A stretch of DNA of 64,000 bases from Thiotrichaceae bacterium. GTDB lineage: Bacteria; Pseudomonadota; Gammaproteobacteria; Beggiatoales; Beggiatoaceae. The translations under genes were made by a program, and so were the position numbers. The notes below the pieces were generated by a model. It did no database searches and was not told the DNA's origin. It worked only from the letters and a program-made list of their open reading frames with translations. Positions 8,987-15,820 of the stretch are shown piece after piece. The first letter of the stretch is position 1, and each line of letters starts with the position of its first letter. The stretch lies in contig JAABRD010000016.1 of NCBI GenBank assembly GCA_011391085.1, forward strand, positions 20,339-84,338. Direction: 5' to 3'.

Positions 8987-9907
8987 CTACTGGACTCCTG
9001 TAGTCATCAAAAAGGCCATCGGGAATGCCGTTGTGGCGCCCCCCCCATCTACAGCTATGCTAAAGGCCTTGAACAAAGTACCAACTGGAATGTCTTTTAT
9101 GACGTTGGTTGTATTTGGGAAATAACGGTTAGGGCTAGGATAGGGGGCATCGGCAGCGGGGATACCTGCAATTTTATCTCCGTAAGCAACATCTCCTGGT
9201 ACAGCAGAACCAGCGTAAGGACGGGCCACTAGATTCTGGTCAACAACCTTGATTTTCAAAGGGTCCGAAGCCGCAATGGTAGTGTCGCCCTCAATGGTGG
9301 CAATTAAAGAGGCTTCTCCAAGTTTCAATACATCCCCCCCAAAACGGTCGCCCATCCAGTCTACGGCCCATCTTCGTTTTGAATCTTTGGCAAAATCCAG
9401 AACCAAGGAGGCCGTGTCGAGAACACCATTTTCGTCAAACACTTTGACTTTGCTGAGTTGTCCAGCGGGCAGAATTATCTTGTTGCCGGACTCATCTAAA
9501 ACATAGACTTTGATTTGAGTAGCGGCATTCCACGCCGCACCAAGGTTGTACGGCGTATTCTGTGGAGGGTTAGCATCATCACTAATGATGTTCTTAACAC
9601 TCTCCAATTTTAGTTTACGTGGTATCCCAATGCTTTTCACATCTCCCACAGTCGTAACGTTCACGGTGACGTTGACGGTTTTTGGCAAGTTAGAGGAGGT
9701 CGAATCAGCAACCACATTCTTGAGACAGAGAACCATGAACAGCATCATTAGCCAATTCCAAGTGGGCCGCAAGCCGTGAAAGGTATGTTTGAGACCGGTT
9801 ATAAAGAAATAACGTTGGAGTAATGAGGTAAAACGTGATAGCATCACTAATTTGGATGTTGAGGTATTGGTTTCGTCATGCGTGTTGGCAAGTAGATGTT
9901 TGTACAT
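8987..9907 (-). CDS. N-terminal part of the giant secreted protein (frameshifted)
   Basis: A 306-residue frame with a long N-region and hydrophobic core (NWLMMLFMVLCLKNVVA, about residues 51-67) suggesting an atypically long signal peptide, then beta-rich sequence. It runs through DGGGATTAFPM into an early stop just after eight consecutive G (minus strand, 9046-9039). Reading one base further into the tract gives DGGGRHNGIPDGLFDD and continues without a stop into the 2,140-residue frame, so both are one gene of about 2,490 codons. With nine (or six) G the frame would be open. Whether this is a sequencing error, a mutation or phase variation cannot be settled here. Confidence 0.8.
   Translation of the reverse strand: MYKHLLANTHDETNTSTSKLVMLSRFTSLLQRYFFITGLKHTFHGLRPTWNWLMMLFMVLCLKNVVADSTSSNLPKTVNVTVNVTTVGDVKSIGIPRKLKLESVKNIISDDANPPQNTPYNLGAAWNAATQIKVYVLDESGNKIILPAGQLSKVKVFDENGVLDTASLVLDFAKDSKRRWAVDWMGDRFGGDVLKLGEASLIATIEGDTTIAASDPLKIKVVDQNLVARPYAGSAVPGDVAYGDKIAGIPAADAPYPSPNRYFPNTTNVIKDIPVGTLFKAFSIAVDGGGATTAFPMAFLMTTGVQ
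9039..9046 (-). other. G8 homopolymer frameshift site in the giant protein gene
   Basis: Eight C on the plus strand are eight G in the coding strand. Frame analysis on both sides shows that the count is one short of an uninterrupted gene. Poly-G tracts of this length are typical slippage sites. Confidence 0.8.
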
Positions 9908-10041
9908 AGTTTTATCACCAATTTCTTAAATAAAGCCTCTAGCAGAAGGCACGAATTATTACGAATTGTATATGATTGATGCGTGGTTTTGCGGTATTTA
10001 TCCGTCAGGTCAATAGGCTCATATTATAGTGCTCATTGTCA

Positions 10042-10270
10042 AAAATACAAGAGAGGGGTATCAAAAACAGATTAAAGGGTGGTGAAATGTAATAAAATCA
10101 AGTGGTTGTGATGGGGGTGGGAAATTTCAAGCATGATTTTCATGTATTTGGACAGGGTCCAAAACATGATGCCTTGAACAAGGTCAAGTTTCCTAAATTT
10201 TTGAAATTTAGGAAACCTTGGTATCGCCGTGGAGTCTCGTCTTATTAGAAATTCACGGGTGACACACGAT
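10042..10270. repeat. 230-bp direct repeat, left copy (flanks vapBC)
   Basis: Nearly identical to 11123-11363. It contains an inner palindrome (GTTTCCTAAATTT / AAATTTAGGAAAC) and no open frame. The pair brackets the VapBC genes in direct orientation. Apart from this repeat nothing recognisable lies between 9908 and 10328. Confidence 0.85.
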
Positions 10271-10328
10271 TCACTCGTCCAAAACAGGTTTTGGATTCCA
10301 GTGGATCAAGCCATTTTTCATTTCTCAG

Positions 10329-10733
10329 TTAATTTTTGGGTTTCCCTAACAGCGTGACAACTGGCAAAGTTTCACGCGCCCGTTTCGCAAAATTTTTATC
10401 GAACGTGTAAAATCGTTGCACTTGAAAATTAGTCACCAGATGCAACGCGTCCGCAAAATCCATCCCTCGTTGATAATATTCCAGGGCCTCTGCTACCTGT
10501 TCTGCATCTTCAGGCATGACATTAGGCAAACCCAAAATTTGTAACATCGCTTGATGAATTTCAGAGGGGGTTAACTCGTAAACAGAACGTAGTACCCATT
10601 CCAATTCCAATAAGACCGTTTTAGCAATCCAAATGGTTTCTGGCTGACCCAATAATTCCACGGCTAATGCCGTTTGTTCAGGATTATCGTTGGTCACGTA
10701 ACGCACTAAGATATTGGTGTCAATACCAATCAT
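10329..10733 (-). CDS. vapC: PIN-domain toxin, VapC family
   Basis: A 134-residue PIN-domain ribonuclease. The N-terminal MIGIDTNILVRY supplies the first catalytic aspartate, ELEWVLR a conserved glutamate, and GMDFADALHL the acidic DxxDA-type motif; a final FDKNFAKRA segment is typical. VapC toxins cleave RNA (often tRNA or rRNA) in a metal-dependent way and are held inactive by VapB. The start at 10733 is chosen because the ATG overlaps the antitoxin stop as ATGA and begins the conserved motif; an in-frame start 7 codons upstream would lie inside the antitoxin gene. All key acidic residues are present, so it is probably functional. Confidence 0.9.
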   Translation of the reverse strand: MIGIDTNILVRYVTNDNPEQTALAVELLGQPETIWIAKTVLLELEWVLRSVYELTPSEIHQAMLQILGLPNVMPEDAEQVAEALEYYQRGMDFADALHLVTNFQVQRFYTFDKNFAKRARETLPVVTLLGKPKN

Positions 10734-10993
10734 ACTTGATTCTCCTTCAACCATTGCCGCCGTGCTTCTCGAACCATTCCTTGTTCCATTTCCTCTAAAG
10801 ATTTTGCAGGTCCTGTATATCCGACACAGCCTACACCGTCTTCTAGGCGGGTGATAGGAAATGGTTTAGGTCTAGGAAGTGAATAGACTTTCACGGTTAC
10901 TTCTACTTCTTCACTGTGACGGTTTGGTACGGGTAGTTTCAAGAGTAAGAAACCCTCCGCGTTAATTTTGGAACGTAAAGTTATTGTTTGCAT
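10730..10993 (-). CDS. Antitoxin of the VapC toxin
   Basis: An 87-residue protein directly upstream of and overlapping the PIN toxin, hence its antitoxin by position. It begins MQTITLRSKINAEGFLLLKLP, which resembles the beta-strand start of small DNA-binding antitoxins, and ends in a charged helix (SLEEMEQGMVREARRQWLKENQV) of the kind that wraps the toxin. The usual autoregulation of such operons by the antitoxin would place an operator just upstream of 10993; no clear palindrome was found there. Confidence 0.75.
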   Translation of the reverse strand: MQTITLRSKINAEGFLLLKLPVPNRHSEEVEVTVKVYSLPRPKPFPITRLEDGVGCVGYTGPAKSLEEMEQGMVREARRQWLKENQV

Positions 10994-11122
10994 TGAAGTT
11001 TTATCCAGTTAAAGGGGTTTTTGAAGAGGTCTATTGAGGACATAGATTGCATATAATCTGTTAGTCTCCGCTATTTCAAAGGGTCAAGTTGAAATGATTT
11101 TTATGATAATCACTCATTTTTT

Positions 11123-11363
11123 AAAATACCAGAGAGGGGTATCAAAAACAAATTAAAGGGTGGTGGGGTGGGTGGGGGAATGTAATAAAATCAAGTGGTT
11201 GTGATGGGGGTGGGAAATTTCAAGCATGATTTCTATGTATTTGGACAGGGTCCAAAACATGATGCCTTGAACAAGGTCAAGTTTCCTAAATTTTTGAAAT
11301 TTAGGAAACCTTGGTATCGCCGTGGAGTCTCGTCTTATTAGAAATTCACGGGTAGCATACGAT
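11123..11363. repeat. 230-bp direct repeat, right copy (flanks vapBC)
   Basis: Second copy of the 10042-10270 repeat; it differs mainly by a short GGTGGG-rich insertion near the left end. The rest of the gene-free stretch 10994-11832 is AT-rich, with no open frame that I can support. Confidence 0.85.
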
Positions 11364-11769
11364 AATAGTTCGGACGGTTTTTATGGACATCCACCCAGGC
11401 ACTGTAACAGTTTGATTTGACGCCATCCCATTAAATACCATTTAGCTGACACAGCCAGAGTTCAATTTAATTCAGTTTAGTGAAATCAAGAGGCTGTCAT
11501 GTCTCATTTAACCTCATTAAAAATTGTCTGAACTGTTGTATAATTAGTTATCCAATTTGGCTGGTGACATTATCTACATTCTTGTGTTAAAATAAAATTT
11601 ATCGTTATAAACTGACGACGCAATTTTCAATATTTCATTGAAATTACTAAACATTTATGTATTGCCAATGTCAGAAACACTGATTATCAGCGATGCCTTT
11701 AATAGCATCGTGCCATATAATAAAAAATATTAAACAGCCTGTCCACCAACCATCAATAACACTTTACCC

Positions 11770-11826
11770 ACTGATAGTTTGGGTACGTTCCCCCAACCCA
11801 TAGTGATAATTTACCAACTGAGAGTT
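11770..11826 (+). promoter_or_regulatory. Possible operators of the XRE regulator
   Basis: Two copies of TTTACCnACTGAnAGTTT lie 47 bases apart immediately upstream of the XRE start at 11833. Each holds a small inverted repeat (ACT-GAT-AGT and AACT-GAG-AGTT). Autoregulation by the adjacent helix-turn-helix protein is inferred. Confidence 0.35.
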
Positions 11827-11832
11827 TAGATT

Positions 11833-12235
11833 ATGCACATTCACGAAAAAATCCGTTTCCTACGTCAACAAAAAGGTTGGTCACAGGAAAAGATGGCGGA
11901 GAAATTGGACATGACGTCGAATGGATATGCTAAAATCGAACGTGGGGAAACGGAATATATCTATGTCGCGGTTGATGTTTATTGCCAGTGTGCTTGAAAT
12001 GAGTTTTTTGGAATTGTTGATTTTTGGGGAAAAGAACGTTTTTTATTTGGGGGGCGACCATAATTCAATTCAGTTTCAATTTATTAATTGGCAACATACA
12101 AGTAGTTTTTCAAATGGGCACGCGGAATATCAACATCGTTTGGAAAAAGCCCAGCAATTGATTGAACAGCAGGAGAGGGAAATTGCTTACTTGAAGGAGA
12201 TTGTGGGGTTGTTGAAGAAGGGAGGAGGAGAGTGA
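11833..12235 (+). pseudogene. XRE-family regulator with a one-base frameshift
   Basis: The ATG at 11833 starts MHIHEKIRFLRQQKGWSQEKMAEKLDM, a clear Cro/CI helix-turn-helix, followed by SNGYAKIERGET, the second half of the domain. After GET the frame must shift by one base near 11949 to read NISMSRLMFIASVLEMSFLELL, the expected end of the domain, then FGEKNVFYLGG and a C-terminal coiled coil (HRLEKAQQLIEQQEREIAYLKEIVGLL). Unshifted, the protein stops about 55 codons in. The joined product would be about 133 residues. The downstream frame alone would start at 11921. Either recent inactivation or a sequence error. Confidence 0.75.
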
Positions 12236-12324
12236 GACGATGCCTAACTACAGCTAAAGAACCCGCCAATGGAAGATGACATGAATTTTATCAAATTCTG
12301 AACACCCTGAAGAAACATAACATA

Positions 12325-12627
12325 ATGAGAGTTATAGCAAAACGTACTCTTCGTGAATTTTGGGAAAGTGACTCCAGGTATGTAGCTGCGAAAGGTCAAC
12401 TGGAGGCCTGGCATAAAACTGCGTCAAAGGCAATTTGGCAAAATTCGTCAGACATTAAGATGCAATTTCGACACGCCAGTATTTTAAAAAACCACCGAGT
12501 GGTATTCAACATTGCAGGAAATAAATATCGTCTAGTCACTGTTGTGGATTATACCCGTCAAACCATCTTCATAAGATTTGTTGGCACCCACGAACAATAT
12601 GATAAAATTGATGCGGAGACCATCTAA
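12325..12627 (+). CDS. higB: HigB-type toxin (mRNA interferase)
   Basis: A 100-residue RelE-superfamily toxin of the HigB branch: RTLREFWE at the start, then HRVVFNIAGNKYRLVTVVDYTRQTIFIRFVGTHEQYDKID, which carries the beta-sheet core and the conserved FIRFVGTHxxYDKID end. HigB cleaves mRNA on the ribosome. The toxin gene precedes its antitoxin, as is usual for higBA, and the stop TAA shares its last base with the antitoxin ATG, indicating translational coupling. All family hallmarks are present and there is no sign of damage. Confidence 0.92.
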   Translation: MRVIAKRTLREFWESDSRYVAAKGQLEAWHKTASKAIWQNSSDIKMQFRHASILKNHRVVFNIAGNKYRLVTVVDYTRQTIFIRFVGTHEQYDKIDAETI

Positions 12628-12986
12628 TGGACATTCAACCAATCAAAACAGAAACCGATTACGATGCCGCATTGGCAGAGATAGAACAGTTATGGGGCAG
12701 TCCAGTAAACACCCCTGCGGGTGATAAACTGGACCTCTTGCTGATATTGGTGGAAAACTATGAACAACAACATCATCCCATTGATCCCCCGGATCCGATA
12801 GAAGTTATCAAATTTTATATGGACCAGCAAGGACTCACTCTCAAGGAGTTAGAACCCTATTTAGGTAAATCTAAGCGCGTGTTAGAGGTGCTTAACCGGA
12901 AACGCAAGTTAACACTCCAGATGATTCGTAAACTTCATGACGGTTTGCAGATTCCGTTGGATAGTTTGCTGAGTAGAAATGCTTGA
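12627..12986 (+). CDS. higA: HigA-type antitoxin with XRE domain
   Basis: A 119-residue protein. The N-terminal half (MDIQPIKTETDYDAALAEIEQLWG, then GDKLDLLLILVENYEQQHHPIDPPDPIE) is the HigA toxin-binding part. The C-terminal half (IKFYMDQQGLTLKELEPYLGKSKRVLEVLNRKRKLTLQMIRKLHDGL) is a helix-turn-helix that should repress the higBA promoter. One base overlaps the toxin gene. The pair is intact and sits between two copies of the XRE gene tail (12168-12236 and 12992-13064). Confidence 0.92.
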   Translation: MDIQPIKTETDYDAALAEIEQLWGSPVNTPAGDKLDLLLILVENYEQQHHPIDPPDPIEVIKFYMDQQGLTLKELEPYLGKSKRVLEVLNRKRKLTLQMIRKLHDGLQIPLDSLLSRNA

Positions 12987-12991
12987 GAAAT

Positions 12992-13064
12992 ACGGGGGCA
13001 ACAGGAGAGGGAAATTGTTTATTTTGAAAGAGATTGTAGGGTTGTTGAAGAAGGGAGGGGAATG
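12992..13064 (+). pseudogene. Duplicated 3' tail of the XRE gene
   Basis: CAACAGGAGAGGGAAATTG through GTTGAAGAAGGGAGGGGAATGA repeats the last about 70 bases of the XRE gene (12168-12235) with a few changes. It begins six bases after higA and has no start of its own. Confidence 0.7.
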
Positions 13065-13072
13065 AATAAATA

Positions 13073-13211
13073 TTGGAGTGGAGGCTTTAGACGCAATGCT
13101 ATTAAAGAAAACAGCGGTGGAGTGGAGGCTTTAGCCGGCTGGCAGTAGGCATCACCCCCCACCAAAACTGAGGGCCGCCTACCGTCAGCCGGCTAAAGCC
13201 TCCACTCCACC
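13073..13211. repeat. Family A palindromic repeat
   Basis: Built from GGAGTGGAGGCTTTAGCCGG and its complement around a spacer with its own inverted arms. It is one of nine loci of this family in the window (also 17658, 20813, 22851, 24517, 28940, 31393, 41945, 53243). Confidence 0.8.
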
Positions 13212-13288
13212 TTAACTTAATGGCATTGCGGCTTTAGAATTATTCCATTAACCGAATAACAATTGTTTAATTGACAGGAGAAATAATT

Positions 13289-13708
13289 ATGGGTAAAGTA
13301 TTAACCACTGTCACGATGACTAACCGTGCTGACCAAATTTTGGCAAAAAATGGGTATCTTGCCGCTGACAAGGTGCGTTCTGTGACCCTCAACGATGTGT
13401 TAGCGGATACTGGCGCAACGTTACTGAGTTTGCCATCTGAAATCGTTGCTGAATTGGGTTTAGAACTGTTAAAGGAAGTAGAAGTAACGACTGCCGCAGG
13501 ACCCAAAACCATGAAAATCTTTTGTGACGTGTTTCTCTCCTTATATGGACGAGAGGGCACTTTTGATTGTCTGGAACTGCCCGGTGGCACTCCTCCTCTG
13601 CTGGGCGTCACTCCATTGGAGGTATTGGGATTGGAACTGAATTTACAGACTCAACGGGTTAGAGTTTTGCCAATGGGGCCGAATGGGACTTATTTGACCG
13701 TGTTATAA
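13289..13708 (+). CDS. Retropepsin-like aspartic protease domain protein
   Basis: A 139-residue protein with the motif LADTGATLLSLP (about residues 38-49), the D-T/S-G-A active-site pattern of retropepsin-like aspartyl proteases, and a later [14 protein letters not shown] segment matching the second conserved block of the fold. The length suits the single-domain clan AA proteases found in bacteria with toxin-antitoxin-rich genomes. The ATG at 13289 is chosen for the CAGGAGA ribosome-binding site 7 bases upstream; the TTG at 13271 is less likely. Substrate unknown. It lies alone between a repeat and a second toxin-antitoxin pair. Confidence 0.75.
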   Translation: MGKVLTTVTMTNRADQILAKNGYLAADKVRSVTLNDVLADTGATLLSLPSEIVAELGLELLKEVEVTTAAGPKTMKIFCDVFLSLYGREGTFDCLELPGGTPPLLGVTPLEVLGLELNLQTQRVRVLPMGPNGTYLTVL

Positions 13709-13787
13709 GCCTTACTAAACCTTCTCCGTTGGAACTGAAACGCGGGAAATGGGTGGTCTAATCGAGGTTAGTCAGGTAGGAATTTTG

Positions 13788-13879
13788 GTAGAGATGCACA
13801 AGGTAGTGGTTTAAACCTGACAGGTCTCGAAGACCTGTCAGGTTTAGTGACGGTTACCACTACCTTGTGCATCACTACC
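13788..13879. repeat. Inverted-repeat element with AAACCTGACAGGT core
   Basis: The ends GTAGAGATGCACAAGGTAGTGG and the complement CCACTACCTTGTGCATCACTAC (shown broken: GTAGAGATGCACAAGG / CCTTGTGCATCACTAC) enclose an inner palindrome TAAACCTGACAGGT / ACCTGTCAGGTTTA. Its TGATGCA-type end is related to family B. The AAACCTGACAGGT core recurs at 21992-22078. Confidence 0.7.
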
Positions 13880-13931
13880 GGAATTTTGGTGGGCGACTAC
13901 TTAACTAATCTCCAATCCCAGGGAAATATAC

Positions 13932-14141
13932 ATGATGAAAAACATTACGATTGAACTTTCCCCCCAGGAGTTCACAGAACTTTTGCAAGCCTATCAAACT
14001 CTCCAGATGTTTTTAGATAAAGTCATGTCACCCAATGAGTTGTATCGGGAGAACTTTTTAAGTGGCTTGCGTAGTGCCCAACTGGAAGTGGAAATAGGTC
14101 AGTTTGAGGAGGTACACTCGTTTGACGACTTCCTCCGCTAA
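13932..14141 (+). CDS. Antitoxin-like protein of a RelE-type pair
   Basis: A 69-residue protein, MMKNITIELSPQEFTELLQAYQTLQMFLDKVMSP, ending in an acidic HSFDDFLR tail. It lies directly upstream of, and overlaps, a RelE-like toxin gene. It is an antitoxin by position and size; no DNA-binding fold is recognised with confidence. It ends at 14141, about 20 bases beyond the toxin start. Confidence 0.65.
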   Translation: MMKNITIELSPQEFTELLQAYQTLQMFLDKVMSPNELYRENFLSGLRSAQLEVEIGQFEEVHSFDDFLR

Positions 14142-14409
14142 ACGCACTTTGCAACGCACTAAACGTTTTGGACGAGATGTTAAAAAACTGCCGCGGCCCA
14201 TTCAACAAGACGCCTACGAAGTTGCCCAACAATTGACCTTCGATGTCTGTCATCTACAACTGAATATCAAACCCCTGACAGGTTTTAAACAAGTTTATCG
14301 GGTGGTCGTCTCAACTGACTATCGAATGATCTTTTCCTTTGATACTGACCATGTTTATTTGTTGCGAATTGCCCATCGCAAAGATATTTATCGACACTTG
14401 GAGTTGTAA
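14122..14409 (+). CDS. RelE/ParE-family toxin (TTG start)
   Basis: A 95-residue RelE-like protein: KRFGRDVKKLPRPIQQDAYEVAQQL helix pair, then IKPLTGFKQVYRVVVSTDYRMIFSFD and VYLLRIAHRKDIYRHLEL, the standard order for the fold, with the basic residues and the terminal HRKDIYR motif of active members. The TTG at 14122 is preferred because a strong Shine-Dalgarno sequence (GAGGAGGT, 14106-14113) lies 8 bases upstream, inside the antitoxin gene; the TTG at 14104 would precede that site. RelE toxins cut mRNA in the ribosomal A site. Confidence 0.85.
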   Translation: MTTSSAKRTLQRTKRFGRDVKKLPRPIQQDAYEVAQQLTFDVCHLQLNIKPLTGFKQVYRVVVSTDYRMIFSFDTDHVYLLRIAHRKDIYRHLEL

Positions 14410-14461
14410 CCGTCAGGTAGGAGGCAACGTGTTTTGGTTGCACACCCTACTCAGCTTCTTC

Positions 14462-14587
14462 TAAGTACCGAAGCAGAAATTTTACGGTATTTTCAATCGT
14501 CGCCCTCACCCCCGGCCCCTCTCCCAGAGGGAGAGGGGCCGGGGGTGAGGGTGTCGTTATACCAGAAAACTTCTGCTTCACTACTTA
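14462..14587. repeat. Nested inverted repeat with CCCTCACCCCCGGCCCC core
   Basis: The outer arms (AGTACCGAAGCAGAAATTTT versus AAAACTTCTGCTTCACTACT) surround a perfect GC-rich palindrome at about 14502-14552. This is the content of the 14410-14717 gap; the open frames over it are repeat-derived. Confidence 0.7.
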
Positions 14588-14717
14588 CTCGTTCCCAACC
14601 ATTGCGATTTCTGGATGCCTTAGTGTTATGGGAATAATGAGTTATCGATATTTTCTCAAGATACTGAGGCTTTGCTGCTTTTCCATTTTCCACTATAATA
14701 AAAGATACAGATATTTT

Positions 14718-15749
14718 ATGATTAACGTAGGCATTGTCGGCGGCACTGGTTACACTGGCGTCGAATTATTACGTCTCTTACTTCAACATCCACAGGTTCA
14801 CATTCAAGCCGTGACTTCGCGGGGTGAAGCAGGTACTCGAATTGCTGATATGTTTCCTAATTTGCGCGGCCATATAGAGTTGGCGTTTAGTGAACCGGCG
14901 ATAGACAAGTTGGTGCAATGTGATGTGGTCTTCTTTGCCACTCCCAATGGAACCGCCATGCAAAGCGCACCGGAGTTACTCAACGCGGGGGTGAAAGTGA
15001 TTGACTTAGCTGCCGATTTTCGTTTACAAGATGTAACCGAGTGGCGCAAGTGGTATAATATGGAACATACTTGCCCGGAGTTGCTGGCAGAAGCGGTGTA
15101 TGGTTTGCCGGAGTTGCACCGCACAGCGATTGCGAAAGCCCGTTTGATTGCCTGTCCAGGTTGTTATCCCACGGCGGTGTTACTTGGATTGTTACCGTTA
15201 TTGGAAGCAGGACTGGTGGATTGTCAACAACTGATAGCAGATGCAAAATCGGGAGTCAGTGGGGCAGGACGGAAGGCATCTGTACCAATGTTAATGGGTG
15301 AAGCGGGGGAGAGTTTCAAAGCGTATAACGTGTTAGGTCATCGTCACTGGCCCGAAATTTGCGGGCAACTCAGTAACATTTCCAAAACGTCTGTCGGTTT
15401 CACTTTTGTACCGCATTTAGTTCCTATGATTCGCGGTATTCATGCGACGTTATATGCCACTTTGGTGAATACCGAAGTCAATTTACAAGAAGTCTTTGCG
15501 CAACGTTACCAAAACGAACCGTTTGTTGATATACTTCCCCCCGGTTCTCATCCCGAAACGCGCAACGTCCGCGGCGTCAATCGTTGTCAAATCGCAGTGC
15601 ATCGTCCCTTCAATGGCAAACAAGTGGTGGTTCTATCGGTCATTGATAACTTGGTCAAAGGGGCCGCAGGACAGGCGGTGCAAAATCTGAATATCCTGTT
15701 TGGATTACCGGAAACGACGGGGTTACAGGGAATTGGGTTGTTACCTTAA
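14718..15749 (+). CDS. argC: N-acetyl-gamma-glutamyl-phosphate reductase
   Basis: This enzyme makes N-acetylglutamate semialdehyde from N-acetylglutamyl phosphate with NADPH, the third step of arginine synthesis, in the cytoplasm. The 343-residue length is normal. Visible: the nucleotide-binding loop [17 protein letters not shown] at the N terminus; the [18 protein letters not shown] block with the catalytic cysteine (about residue 149); GAGRKAS; and HRHWPEI. The ATG at 14718 starts directly on the Rossmann strand, as in homologs; the GTG/ATG starts upstream lie in repeat-rich sequence. It stands alone, convergent with the gene at 15821. Confidence 0.96.
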   Translation: MINVGIVGGTGYTGVELLRLLLQHPQVHIQAVTSRGEAGTRIADMFPNLRGHIELAFSEPAIDKLVQCDVVFFATPNGTAMQSAPELLNAGVKVIDLAADFRLQDVTEWRKWYNMEHTCPELLAEAVYGLPELHRTAIAKARLIACPGCYPTAVLLGLLPLLEAGLVDCQQLIADAKSGVSGAGRKASVPMLMGEAGESFKAYNVLGHRHWPEICGQLSNISKTSVGFTFVPHLVPMIRGIHATLYATLVNTEVNLQEVFAQRYQNEPFVDILPPGSHPETRNVRGVNRCQIAVHRPFNGKQVVVLSVIDNLVKGAAGQAVQNLNILFGLPETTGLQGIGLLP

Positions 15750-15820
15750 AATGAATAATGAATACCAGTCCTGCTGAACCTTTTTCATGATTACGCTTTG
15801 GACTCCTGGATTCTCATTTT

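Noticed and set aside
14434-14637. 67-codon frame upstream of argC
   Set aside because: Read through the CCCTCACCCCCGG palindrome; no homology or start signal.
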